From Lithospermum erythrorhizon (lineage: Eukaryota; Streptophyta; Magnoliopsida; Boraginales; Boraginaceae): a stretch of 64,000 nucleotides of DNA. The DNA lies in the NCBI GenBank assembly GCA_019722365.1, contig JADFUC010000600.1:44920-108919 (forward strand), given 5' to 3'. Of this stretch, positions 24,313-35,200 are shown piece by piece; position 1 is the stretch's first letter, and each line of letters opens with the position of its first letter. Position numbers and translations under genes: made by a program. Below the pieces are notes generated by a model. It did not search any database, was not told where the DNA came from, and saw only the letters and a program-made list of their open reading frames with translations.

Positions 24313-24776
24313 ACAATAGAAAAATTAGTCCGGATCATATAATCCGTTATATGTGCATGTTTTAACAAATCAAATGTAATAATGTGCATGGGATGAGTGG
24401 TCCTTGGTTGTCCTCCCATATCCATGTTACCTTCTTGTGAAAATTGTGCACCTTTTCCATGTGAGCCTTGTGAGGTTAATTCACGACAAATCAAAGAATA
24501 GTGATGAAACTTTAGTATATTTCGACGTCTTTTATAAACAATTAGCATAAGTGTGATGAAACTTTAAGTTTGTGTTACATGAGAATGTTTGTGATGGTGG
24601 AAGATGAGGTTGCTTTCATGCAATGGTGAAGAAGAATATAAACTTGTTTTACAGTATTACAAAATCGAAAAGTTTGTTGGTGCCCTTAATGAGGTGAATT
24701 TCACTTAAGTGAAGTTTCAGAATTATACAAATACTAGTACAATGTAGTTGTCACACGTCCTTGGAGCGTGTGGAAT
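24313..24776. other. 3' flank of the PGR gene
   Basis: Non-coding DNA between the LINE tail and the stop codon of the minus-strand gene; it must contain that gene's 3' untranslated region. No poly(A) signal can be chosen with confidence. Confidence 0.5.
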
Positions 24777-27700
24777 TCAGAAAATGTACAAGCAAGCCAT
24801 GGAAGTAAGCACAGCGGCCAGAAATACTGAGACTAGGTTCACAGCATTGTTGTCGAGAATGCTTAGACCAGAAATTTTCTTTACTGTTGGACCTGGTTTT
24901 CCAACAACCTGCAAGAAAAAAGAGTTTTAACTTGATTCAGTATAGATAGAAATGGAGCGTGCGCCTGGCTGGAGGTTATAAGTATATGAGTAGGCTAAGA
25001 AAATTACCTTATTTCGAACGCTGCAGAATCCACTGAACTGCAAAGTTGCACCCAAAAGAGAATCAATCAAGCTCCCAACAACCCCAGCTACAGCGGAGAG
25101 TGGTATGACTATCAGCTGCTTAATAGCCATGTTGGATGTCGTGCATTTGGTAGTGAAAAATCCTAGGAGCACAAATGTCAAGCCAATTACAAAGCCTGCA
25201 GCTGCTGCTGCCAACAGACCAGCTCGTGTCACACCACCATTTGTACCCCTCCGCACTGGCTGAACCAAAGTCAAGATGACATGAGCTCACCATCCTCGAT
25301 ATACAATAGCCGCGTAATAGCATATCAAATCCACAAGTATAAATTTATCTAACTCTACCAGTGGTAGCTAAGGATCTCTCTGCTTGAGATATTTTTGTAT
25401 GATTAAAGGAACCATGCTATTGATTAGGAAATACTACAAACATTCCTACTGAAGAATAATGTAAAAAATGCTAGAGTAATATAAATATTATATTGAATGC
25501 TTGAATAGGAATTACAATAGTGTGTCTATTTATAAAGAAGGTAGAGTAGTCTCCAATTATAAAAGAAGGTAGAGTAGCCTCCAAGACACTAAACCTAAAC
25601 CTAATAATAATAAGCTGCTCATGCATGGAGTACATTTGGGATACGAACGATATAACTAAACGGATATATCAACACCCAAAACTCCAATTTGAGTCTAATA
25701 TCTCTATGTAATACGAGCAGACAATAATTGAAAATACGGAGTAAATAACACGGATCTTTATGGGATTTCCCCTCAAAGTGCGATCACATTTCAACAGCTG
25801 CAATCAACTAGAAGAACTCTCAATGATTGTTACAAAAAGTCCTATCAAGCGAGCTTCTCAATTGGTAACTCATTTTATAATTTAGTATTCTCAATGACAA
25901 ATCTACACACTAGAATTTAAGCTTAAAATGATATCTGAGATGATACAAATCAAGTAGAGAACAACTCTATTGAATTTGGAACAAAAGGAATTTAGAGAGG
26001 GTGAAATATTTTGGATAATCCAAATAAATGCTTGTTTAATCCCTGTTATTCACAGTGAACCGCCATTGATGAGACCCCGGCGGGGCCGGTCTAAATGGCT
26101 GGTCTCATGTGGCCTCGAAAAGAGGTCTCGATAGGCAGCCATATGGTCGGGCACCAAATGGCCATCGAGACCCCATCGGGACCTCGGGGGTCTCGATGAG
26201 CTCATCGGGGGCACTCCATTTGTGCGCCGAGACCACGGTCTCGATGAAGATCTCAGTCTCTGCATCTCCCGACACTTTGCTGAAAATGCCTTCAAGCTTC
26301 AACATGGACCGGACTAAATTAGGTTTACAAGCCACTTTCGCTCACATTAACCCTAATACCATCCCTCGAACTCATGTTAATTTGATAGAATTTCCATGAG
26401 TTTACTTGATAATAATAATAAAAATAAAGTAAAAAGAAATTTACTTGGTCATAGATTCAGCTGGAACTAAAACACCCTCCCTTAAGAGGAAAAAACTTGA
26501 TCAACTGGAAGGATTCACTGGATCAACCGAAAGGAATGACAATAATTAGGGTCGTTGATAACAACGCTGACTAGAAAACCAATAACACGGATCGCTGATA
26601 ACAACGTCCTGAAAACCAAAAGTACCAAAACAATGACGGAAGAACACCGCCATAAAATACCTGTCGCATCGGGAGCAGCCAATTCTTCGAGGCGCGATAG
26701 ATCTTTGTCACAAAGAGGCATGCTTTTCGAACCCTTCAAATCTAAGCGAGCAGAGGCGTCTTTCTTTTCGGACCTCGTCAAAAATTATATCACTTGAGAA
26801 CGCCATTCTTTTCGAACCCAATATAATTATATCATTCAGGTACGAGATGCACCAAATATTACATCAACTCAAAGTAAAATAAATCAACCTTTCATAATAA
26901 ATCAAGCATTCAATATAATATTTATATTACTCTAGCATTTTCATAATTTGGAAATCAACCTTATAGGTTAGAATAGGAAAAATTTATTCTTATTCTTAGA
27001 ATTATGAGAATTTATTATAATTTTGGTGAGATTGTGAAAAGAGTCATGAGAGATTGAGGAAGCGTATATGAGGCTTTGTGAAATTTAGAGTTTTCGATGT
27101 GAAAACATCTAATTTGAGAGGTCGTAGAATATGGTTCTGAGTCTTGTAACAATCTTCATGATATTATTGGTGGATGCAACGGTGGATGTACCTTTTATAT
27201 TGAGGAAAACAAAGATAAAAGATTTATTAATGCGTGTTAAATTTACTTGCATTATTTTTTTACGTTTGTCATGTCTGAGATTAGTGGTATATCATACGTT
27301 TTTGGATTTTGTTGTTGTGCATCCTACATTTGGATCTGAGTTATTGTCAATTATGGGATTGGCTGTGGCGGTGTAGAGTTCTAATAATTAATTATTAGAG
27401 ATTGGTTGTAAGCTTGGTGGATGCTGGATACTATAATTTGGTATCGAAGCGGGTTTCACGATGATTGGAAGAAGACTATTCGGAGAACATGTGGTTTGAA
27501 AAGATGGTGTTGATCAAGGGTGTGTCAACGATGGTAGGACTAATATGGTGGAAGATGAGATTGACTCTTGGGTGTGTTTTTGGAATATCACAGGGTTGTC
27601 ACTAGAGATTTCTTGAAGAAGCTCGTCTTGAGATGAAGATTATGAGATTTGTAATATAGGTGATGTGAAGGCGGCATACAGGATTATCAGCTGGAAGATC

Positions 27701-30208
27701 TTGTCGGAAAGAATCTCGAGGCGGATGGAGGATCGAAATGGGAATTTGTGACATGGATGATGTGTGTTTTGATGATGGCTTGAACTTGAAGTGAGAATCG
27801 TTGTACAAACTACAATTGAAATCGATGGGGTTTCTTGGTTATTAGAAGCCGGTTGTCGTGAGTAGAAGGAGTTTTTGGATGTTAGGAATGGATGTCACAG
27901 GTAAAATTCCTGAAAGTTCTAGAAAGCCATGAAAAAGCAAAAGGGTTTGTGTATTGGAGGTCAGACAAGTGTCCTAGTTAACAGAATACAAGACTTCGTT
28001 TGGTGTAAGTTTATTATCAATATTGAATGACGGCTTATTAGATTTTCCAAATAATGATTTCCATAGCTCAAGATAACAAATACCAGTGGTTTGAGCAAAT
28101 AATCCCATTATTTCTGAACAACGGCAGCACGGCTCCACATGAAAAAATATGTTGCAAATTGAAACTAGAGATTTTAGTAATGCAACAGTTAATGTCTTTC
28201 ATGCCACGTCAATTGTCAGAGCATCAAAGGTGTCAGATTCTTAATATGCTAATTTAGTGGAAAGAAGTGAAGATATCATCTTCCAACATAAAACAATTGG
28301 ACATCTAATCTCATCGTTTTTATTTACAAAAGGTAATTTATCAGTCTCATAATTCTATTAAGTTGTAATATATGGAGTATAACATAAAATCCTGTGAATC
28401 TAACTTATACCATTTAGCCAAGCAGAGAGACGATAAACTAAAATCATAGTAGAAGCACCTTGAAGGTTGTAATCAGCCGAGGCTGCTCATCACTTAGTAC
28501 CCCAAGTTCTGATGACCATGTGTCTCCGTTGCAGCAACAATAGTGACCAATAACACCTCCAATTAGTAATGTCATAAGTTTTGATTCTTTTGAATCTAGA
28601 CATTGATCCTGTAATCCAGATGTTTTGAAGGTGACGAGGACTAAAAGGGTTGCAACTCCACTATTAAAAAGAACTTGTATCCTGTAGAGATTACATAGTA
28701 ACAGCCATTCAGCTGGATAGTTAAATATTAAATTTACTTAGCAAGAAAATCATTGGTGACGAAGATCATGTTAAAGAAATTGATTGTGTGGGCTTAAAAG
28801 ATACAACTCGGCATCTTAACATTGATCTAGTCGAGAGGGGAGAAAAATTTAGAATTAGCTTCAAGAAAGGTGTTGGTTCCTACAAGAGCAATGCAGTCAA
28901 GAACATAATAACATATCATCAAAGTCTGCGCCCTTGATGTATGTAGTGTACGTTATAAGTGATAAAAGCATGGTAAACTATAGCATTACTTTAGCATAAA
29001 ACTTTCACATGTACATTGACTTGAATCATTTTCATCTAGTCGTAGTTGCAAACACCTAAGAAGTGTGAAATAGCATCAATTCATCTTCAAGTCAACAATC
29101 AACAAGCACAACGTTTTATGAAAACATTTACCGAATCACTCTTACTACTACAATATCACTTTTAACCTATGAAATATGAATGAATAAAAACAGTAATCAA
29201 ACATACCAATTACGCTGACCACCCTCTTTAAAATCAGGATCGATTTTCCGCTTCCTTTCCTCTCCATGCTTCGTGAACTTTGATGAAGTGAAAAAGAACA
29301 CCAGCAACATAGCTCCAAACCTAACCAATTACTTTCTTTAAACATAAATTCACAATTTTTATATAATAACAAGTATATAAATCCATATATTTAGTACGTT
29401 TACAAAATTAAAAATCTAATTGTTAGCTCCATAGTAGACCAATTACATTTTTAAAAATAAATTTACAATCTTTATGTAATAACAAGAATAGCAATCCCAT
29501 AAACTTAGAATCCTTGAATAACCATTTACCAATCTAAATGTCCAAATGATACCTCCAAACCAAACAAATTACTTGTTTAAACATAAATAATTAAATTATC
29601 AATCTTTATGTAAAAACAATAATACAAATACCATAAATTTAGTATCCTTGAGTAACCATATACCAAATCAAATGTCCAAATGATAGCTCCAAACCAAACT
29701 CATTACTTCTTTAAACATAAATTACCAATCTTTATACAATAACAAGAATACAAATACCATAAATTTAGTATCATTGAGTAACCATTTACCAAATCAAATG
29801 TCCAAACCAAACTAATCACTTTTGTAAACATAAATTAGCAATCTTTATGTAAAAACAACAATAAAATCCCATAAATTCAGTATCATTGAGTAACCATTTA
29901 CCAAATAATAGCTCTAAACCAAACCAATTACCTTTTTAAAAAAAACAATCTTTATTAAAAAAAAAACAAGAATGTATCATCCCACATATTTATTATATTT
30001 GAGTAACTATTTACCAAATTAAATGACCAAATAAACAACCCTTTAATAAAAATAAGAGGCACCTATAATTTACGGCTAAATGAATGGACATAACAAAGAA
30101 ACCACAAAAAGCTCCAGAAATATTCAGTGATTTTTTCCTATATGCTCTGAAAGCGATCATTGAAGATAGAAACATGGCAATTAAAGGTTGGATCATGGTT
30201 TTTTCCAT
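24777..30208 (-). CDS. PGR: DUF92/TMEM19-type membrane protein, PGR orthologue
   Basis: This is a complete five-exon gene. The exons are 30208-30063, 29320-29207, 28681-28459, 25259-25008 and 24908-24777. All introns are GT-AG, and together the exons give 867 bases or 288 residues, my remembered length for the Arabidopsis protein. Hydrophobic segments lie near residues 6-20, 30-47, 51-62, 90-105, 122-134, 174-196, 208-226 and 264-286. Family signatures include [10 protein letters not shown] near 25-34, [12 protein letters not shown] in exon 2, [14 protein letters not shown] at 138-151, GTNGGVT at 166-172 and [13 protein letters not shown] at 223-235. It ends [12 protein letters not shown]...YIF. 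Family members sit in membranes; the Arabidopsis one (At5g19930) is named Plasma-membrane Glucose-responsive Regulator and a paralogue, VTE6, is a phytyl-phosphate kinase, so a kinase activity here is possible but unproven. Intron 3 (3.2 kb) carries copia-derived sequence and intron 1 a tandem array. No frameshift or stop was found, so it is probably functional. Confidence 0.93.
25455..25674 (-). mobile_element. copia LTR-like segment (minus)
   Basis: Read on the minus strand it starts TGTTGATATATCC, contains a TATA box (TATAAATAGACAC, near 25540-25528) and ends near ATTTTTTACA at 25455. It has LTR-like TG...CA limits and a length of about 220 bases. It follows the copia 3' block at 25690-26320 in the same orientation. 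No target duplication could be assigned. Confidence 0.5.
25465..26941. repeat. 40-bp perfect inverted repeat flanking 1.4 kb
   Basis: Bases 25465-25504 and 26902-26941 are exact reverse complements over 40 bases, while the sequence on either side of each arm is unlike. Both lie in PGR intron 3. They are either pieces of the same LTR in opposite orientation or the terminal repeats of a DNA element. Confidence 0.9.
25690..26320 (-). mobile_element. copia 3' terminal/LTR block, copy 2
   Basis: Inverted relative of 3535-4195. Both start with a GC-rich part packed with GGTCTC/GAGACC words and continue into an AT-rich part. On the minus strand the shared order includes 'ggcattttc', 'tggtctcggcg' and 'gagaatactaaattataaa'. 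It holds two notable palindromes: 12-bp arms at 26163-26174 and 26187-26198, and 7-bp arms at 26228-26243. It sits inside PGR intron 3. Confidence 0.55.
26902..27438 (+). mobile_element. LTR-like segment ending at a primer-binding site
   Basis: This stretch begins with the 40-bp block shared with the minus LTR-like segment and ends immediately before a tRNA-primer-binding-like sequence at 27439. It is therefore probably the right part of a 5' LTR on the plus strand. Its left limit is not clear. It has no coding content. Confidence 0.4.
27439..27450 (+). other. retrotransposon primer-binding site
   Basis: TGGTATCGAAGC matches the common plant initiator-methionine tRNA site TGGTATCAGAGC at 10 of 12 positions. 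The DNA downstream to about 28000 would be the start of the internal region, but no gag domain is recognisable. Confidence 0.5.
29311..29960. repeat. tandem array in PGR intron 1 including the exon 2 edge
   Basis: About six units of 110-134 bases. On the plus strand the word '(a)gctccaaacc' or a close variant recurs at about 29311, 29424, 29551, 29685, 29799 and 29909. Each is followed by 'aa.ttac.ttttaaacataaat...caatctttat'. The first occurrence spans the exon 2 start of PGR and its acceptor. Confidence 0.85.
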
Positions 30209-31040
30209 TTTTTTGGAACAGATTTTCAGTGAGAAATTATTTAGTAACTGAGAATGTTATTGTTTTGGGTTGGTTGAATATTTTGGTAGATGTCATATTG
30301 TAACCAATTAGATGGTTTGGAATTGATGAGTTGGAGCGCTGGGTAGGCAGATCAGGAGTGGGTACACCACAGTAGAGAATCATGTGGTCTTCATTGCCTG
30401 CTTTTTAGTTTTGGACTTAATTTTGAGACACTAACAACCGAGGACTTGATAGTCTAGGTAACCTGTGGCACATACGAGGCTCTCGTATTCAACTCTTTGT
30501 TAGAGTATAATATTATTTTATATATTTTTTTGAGGCAGATTTCCTTTAATTATTATATTAGTTGAGTATTTTTTATTAAATTTATTTATAATACTCATAA
30601 GCTAATTTTAAAAATAAAAATAAAAACACTAGTACTAACTACTAATAAAGGACATATCTTAACTGGTTAAGAAGATGGCATGATATTGATGATAATTTTA
30701 GAGCTTCTGGTACAATGTGGATACTACTTTTTCTCAGTAGGAGTGTCCTTGTATTAAATTAAATAAGTGAGAGTATCGATTCATAGTGATTGAAGCCGTC
30801 TACTCGATTCTGCTCCTCTCATATTGCTTAAGAACATATGGGCCGCTTAGAGTAAGATTCAAAATGACTTTTCAATTTCATTCTTTTAATAAATGTAATT
30901 CATAATTCGAATTTTGATAAATAAATTAAGTACAATGGTTATTTTTAACTATCATTATGTCGTTAGACCACCCACATCAATAATATTTGGAAAGTAATGA
31001 TAAGTCACATTTTTGTAGGTTTAGTCGAAATTTGGAGTAA
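30209..31040. other. upstream region of PGR
   Basis: Intergenic DNA 5' of the PGR start codon. The promoter and 5' untranslated region must lie here, but no TATA box stands out from the AT-rich background. No gene was seen. Confidence 0.45.
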
Positions 31041-31528
31041 TTATGACATGTTTTTGTCTTGGGAAGTGATGAAGTTAAGCACTTTTTGTTGATGGGAAAG
31101 GGACAAGCGGTTTCGTGCATGTCAGTTGTTATGAATGCATCTTGTAGGAAAAGCATGGCTCTAGAAGGAAAAGCACCGAGGTTGATCATAGTTCATCTTT
31201 CATTCCTATTTTTATATGTCCAGAATGAAAGAATGGAACAAAGAAAAAACAAAAGGCTCGTTCTCTAAAAGAAGATTAAAATTCAATATTGAAGCGGAAT
31301 AATCGAAAATAGAATCAAAACGTGTAGAGCTAAAGGAAATGAATGAATAACAAATGCAAATGGTGGATGAAGTTGCAAGGGCTAAAAAAGAAGTAGTACA
31401 CACTAAAAATGGAGATGTGGTTGAACATAAATTGGAAAAAGGAATTGGATGAATATAAACAAGAAATGAGTTGGTTTTAGTGGGCTTAGGGTTTAAGTGT
31501 GTTACTTTGTGCGTGTCTTAGTCACTTC

Positions 31529-31610
31529 TATCAAAGCATGTTACTTCTGTCATTGCCTTGCCATTTCTATTATTTCTATCAATGCATGTTGCTTTGTCAA
31601 TGCCTTGTCA
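31529..31610. repeat. imperfect tandem duplication, ~52 bases
   Basis: The text 'tctatcaaagcatgttacttctgtcattgccttg' is split over two similar units starting near 31528 and 31577. Confidence 0.6.
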
Positions 31611-31799
31611 TTTATATCTTTAATGCATCTTCTAATGTCTTCATCTTCTAATTCAATTTGATTAAACTAAGTGTTTGAATCAGAAAAATGAATATTATAA
31701 ATTTTAACATCATGTGGAGATGAAAATTATTCCATCCTAAATATATTATTCATTTCTTTTTATATTTCAATGAATCCATTACCGTATGACTTCAAATTC

Positions 31800-32215
31800 G
31801 AAAAATTCTAATATCGATGAGAGTTGGAGGAATATTTACTTAAACATCAACAATAAGTGCTTGAAGAATTACAAGCTTGAAATAATCAACCACATACATA
31901 GAAAGGGATAATCCATTTGCACATCAAAGGCTCATAAGGATTACTATGTTACATCTCCTACATACATTGACCATCAATTTCACCAAAGATACAAAATGCA
32001 AAGACATTATTATTGTGAACGCTCTTTCAAACTACGACACATCACTCAGAGCATAAATTGTGTTGGTAAATGAAGCTTATCATCTCTTCAAAAGTGTACC
32101 GCTACTCTACAAATGTTGGCTTATGGAGTTGTAATGGACGCTTGTGACGAATATTTGAAGATTGGATAGGCGACTGCACTTAATTGTGTTGACATTAGCA
32201 TGGAGCCATGGATAA
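31800..32215 (+). pseudogene. PIF/Harbinger transposase remnant
   Basis: In shifting plus-strand frames the segment carries peptides of the plant HARBI1-type transposase N-terminal half. These include HQRLIR, TSPTYIDHQFHQRYKMQR, IVNALSNYD, LQKCTATLQMLAYGVVMDAC and DEYLKIG. The family catalyses cut-and-paste transposition with a DDE nuclease, and that catalytic half is not visible here. A charged helix-like stretch at 31215-31480 (ERMEQRKNKR) may be the remains of the accompanying ORF1 Myb/NAM-like protein. Stops and frameshifts show that both are dead. Confidence 0.7.
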
Positions 32216-32289
32216 CAAAAGTTCGCGCGACTGGGAAATGCCAAGAGAAAAATCACCCAAAGCATAACATCAGGACCAGCCTGTAGGTG

Positions 32290-35200
32290 TTAGTAGTTTC
32301 TGCCTCTCCCTCTACCTCTACCTCTACCTCTTCCTCTCCTTCCACCCCTCCCTCTTCCTCTTCCCCGAAATCCTGATCCGCCACGGCCTCCATCTTCATC
32401 TCTCTCAAAGCTAAACATGCTCATCCTTATGTTATCTGCTTCTGACCCTTGGTTCCCTCTTTGTACCTGTGAAATGGGAAACACTTATTGATCCTGGGTC
32501 CATTTTCATTAAGATGATGGTTGACCATAGGTTTGAGATGCACATTAATAGTGGTCAGAGACTCAGAGTAGTTCTAGACATCAGGTAAATTTGACAGTAT
32601 GAATATAAGGACCATCGAGTGTGAATCTATGATTTGTATGAGTCATTCTGCAGTGTTTTGCAGAGGATGTAATGTGGTCAGGTGGTGACATTATCGTGAC
32701 GACATGTATGATGGTCTTTAAGATTTCACAAAACCAATCATGAAAAAAGCATTGGATTAAGGGAAGAGTGAAATATACACATAAAGGGATACTTACGTGA
32801 ACTTCTTCTAAATCAAACTGCATCTGAAGTTGCCGAGCAAGGTCCTCATCTTGGCTCAGGTGGTGAACTTCAGGGGCTGCTGAAAACTGTCCTGCAGCTT
32901 TTCTTTTTTCCCACTCTTCAAGGGTAAGAAGTTGAGAGTCTTCTTCCTCTTCTTTGCCTCTATGTCTTCTAAATCTAGAACGATTTTCACCATGACTTGG
33001 TTGAGTCATTTTCTGAAGGAGCTTTTGTGCAGCTGCTTGGTTCTGAACAGGGATCGATTCAACCACTGCCACAGAGACAATATTTTGCATCAGGATGGGA
33101 GCATTTAATAGAAAGACAAAAAATTCAGGCAAAACATTCACAAGCCACTAGATGCCTGTATATGAGTCTAAAAAAATAAAAATATACATGGTACTCTAAC
33201 GCACTTGACCTTAATTCAGGAAAGGAGAAAACGGCCTGCTTTATAGACACTTTATCCTATTCTAATAGGGAGGTTAAGTTTTTTTTTTTTTCAATAGTTA
33301 AGAAATGCATTGGAGGTAGAAACAGTCTATCATGTGTTAATCAGCCTAAGACAAAAATTTAGAGGAAATAAAAAGAAGACAAATCTCCAAATTGTAACAG
33401 GATAGAGGCATATAAATTTGAACCTTCTTTTGGTCTGACTTCAGAGGTTGCAGGTTTTTCTTCTGTTTTTACGATGTTAGAAGGCAGCAGCTTCACATTG
33501 TTGCCCGAGTCATTTGCTGCAGCAGCATGACTCTGAAGGCTATCAGTTGGTACTGAACTGGAACTATCCTCTTTAACAGAAGAAGTCGCCACAAAATTTC
33601 TTAAAGAAGGCCCGGCAGACGCTGCAAATGTCAGTGAATCAAAATTATTTATGAGACAAGTATGAAATAATTAAGAACAATTTCATGGTTCTTTTAAATT
33701 TCATATGATTTTAGATAATGAAAATGAATTCAACAGAAAACATATATTGTTGAGACTTGAGACAAACATAGACACCTCTAGAGACCTCCAATCGCTATTC
33801 CTCATATAGTTCGAATAAAAGAAAATAAATCAGCCCAAATGTTTATATCAAACTGAGCACGATCTTGGAACTAGGTATGCAAGAGATGTGTGATCTTTTG
33901 GTAAAGGTCTCATAGTATAATGACAAAACTAAATGTTGAAACAACGCTCTACATAGAGATAGATAACCACTCATCTGTAACATAAATTCTTTTGAGGTTC
34001 TAAAACATATTAACAATTTTTTGTCTTTTAAGCATCTTTGGAAATGTAAATCTTGAATCAATGGAACATCGCAAAAATTAAAGTTACGCAAAAATATATA
34101 TTTTGATTTTTGAAATTCCCAAAAGGCAAAAGTCCAAGCACTGACGTGTAAATTTCCTAGGTTGGTTGAGTTGCTGATGTTTTGCTCCAACCTGCAGTTT
34201 CTCAAAGGCTGGAGGACCTTCAGATGTACTTTCATTATTAGATTGTCGTATAGAGGAGCGTGAGAAACCAGCATACTTTCTGTTGGTCTGCCACTCTTCG
34301 TAGAGAGATTGAACTACACCTCCTAGAACGCTTATTGCTTTACTATTTAAACATATAATACCATAATGCATCACAGCTTTGTTTTCTAGATGTACCTACA
34401 AGGAAGAAGAATTTGAAAAGAGGTCAAAACCTTGAACTTGCAGCCAAACAAATAACTCTAAATAAATCAAACCAGAGAAATGATGTAACAATTTCAGACA
34501 AAAATAAGATGTGGTTTAAGAAGTACTTCCACCACTTTATTCGAAACACCTACTGTCTAAAAAAAACTGTGCAAAAAATAATGACATGTCTCCCTATTTT
34601 GACAACATTTTCCACATTTACCTTTCTATACCAGCATAGAATTGCAAATTTGTTACCTTCTATTTATTTACTAATATTTTTTCCCTAATTCTCTTAGTAA
34701 ACTTAAACCACATTTGCACTAAGTCAACCAATTTACTTCATTTATATGTCAAGGTAGTTCCTACAAATAAAAGCAGAGGAAGTAATAAACATGAACCTAG
34801 TCGAGCAGGATCTCATGGTCAAGCACATATACCAGTTATCTTTTCAAATATCGAACTGGTTGTCATGTTTTGCGAACGAGAAATGCAGCCATAAGTAGAA
34901 GAATATGCCGTTTGGCAATAGCAGCAGCTTAATGTTAGTGTTTCACAAACCTATATGCTATGGATCTAAGGTACATACGGAGGATGAATGGCACGGCTGC
35001 AAATTAGAATTACCTTGGTCCCAGGCACAATGTCATCTGAAAGGGATGGTACCGGAGAGTACTCTACTGCAGTTACTTCAGAGTGCCCATCAGTGAGCTT
35101 CAAACTTAACAGTCGATGGTTATTTGAATTTCCTGAACTCTCGGCAGTACCACTCCGTGAAATATCTCTAACAGAAGAGACCTGTTAAACTAAGCATTTA

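Noticed and set aside
26050..26399. Coding frames on both strands
   Set aside because: Same GC-rich copia block in the second copy; frames are not shared between the two copies.
29311..29960. CRISPR-like array
   Set aside because: Units are 110-134 bases, diverged and inside a plant intron; there is no repeat-spacer pattern.
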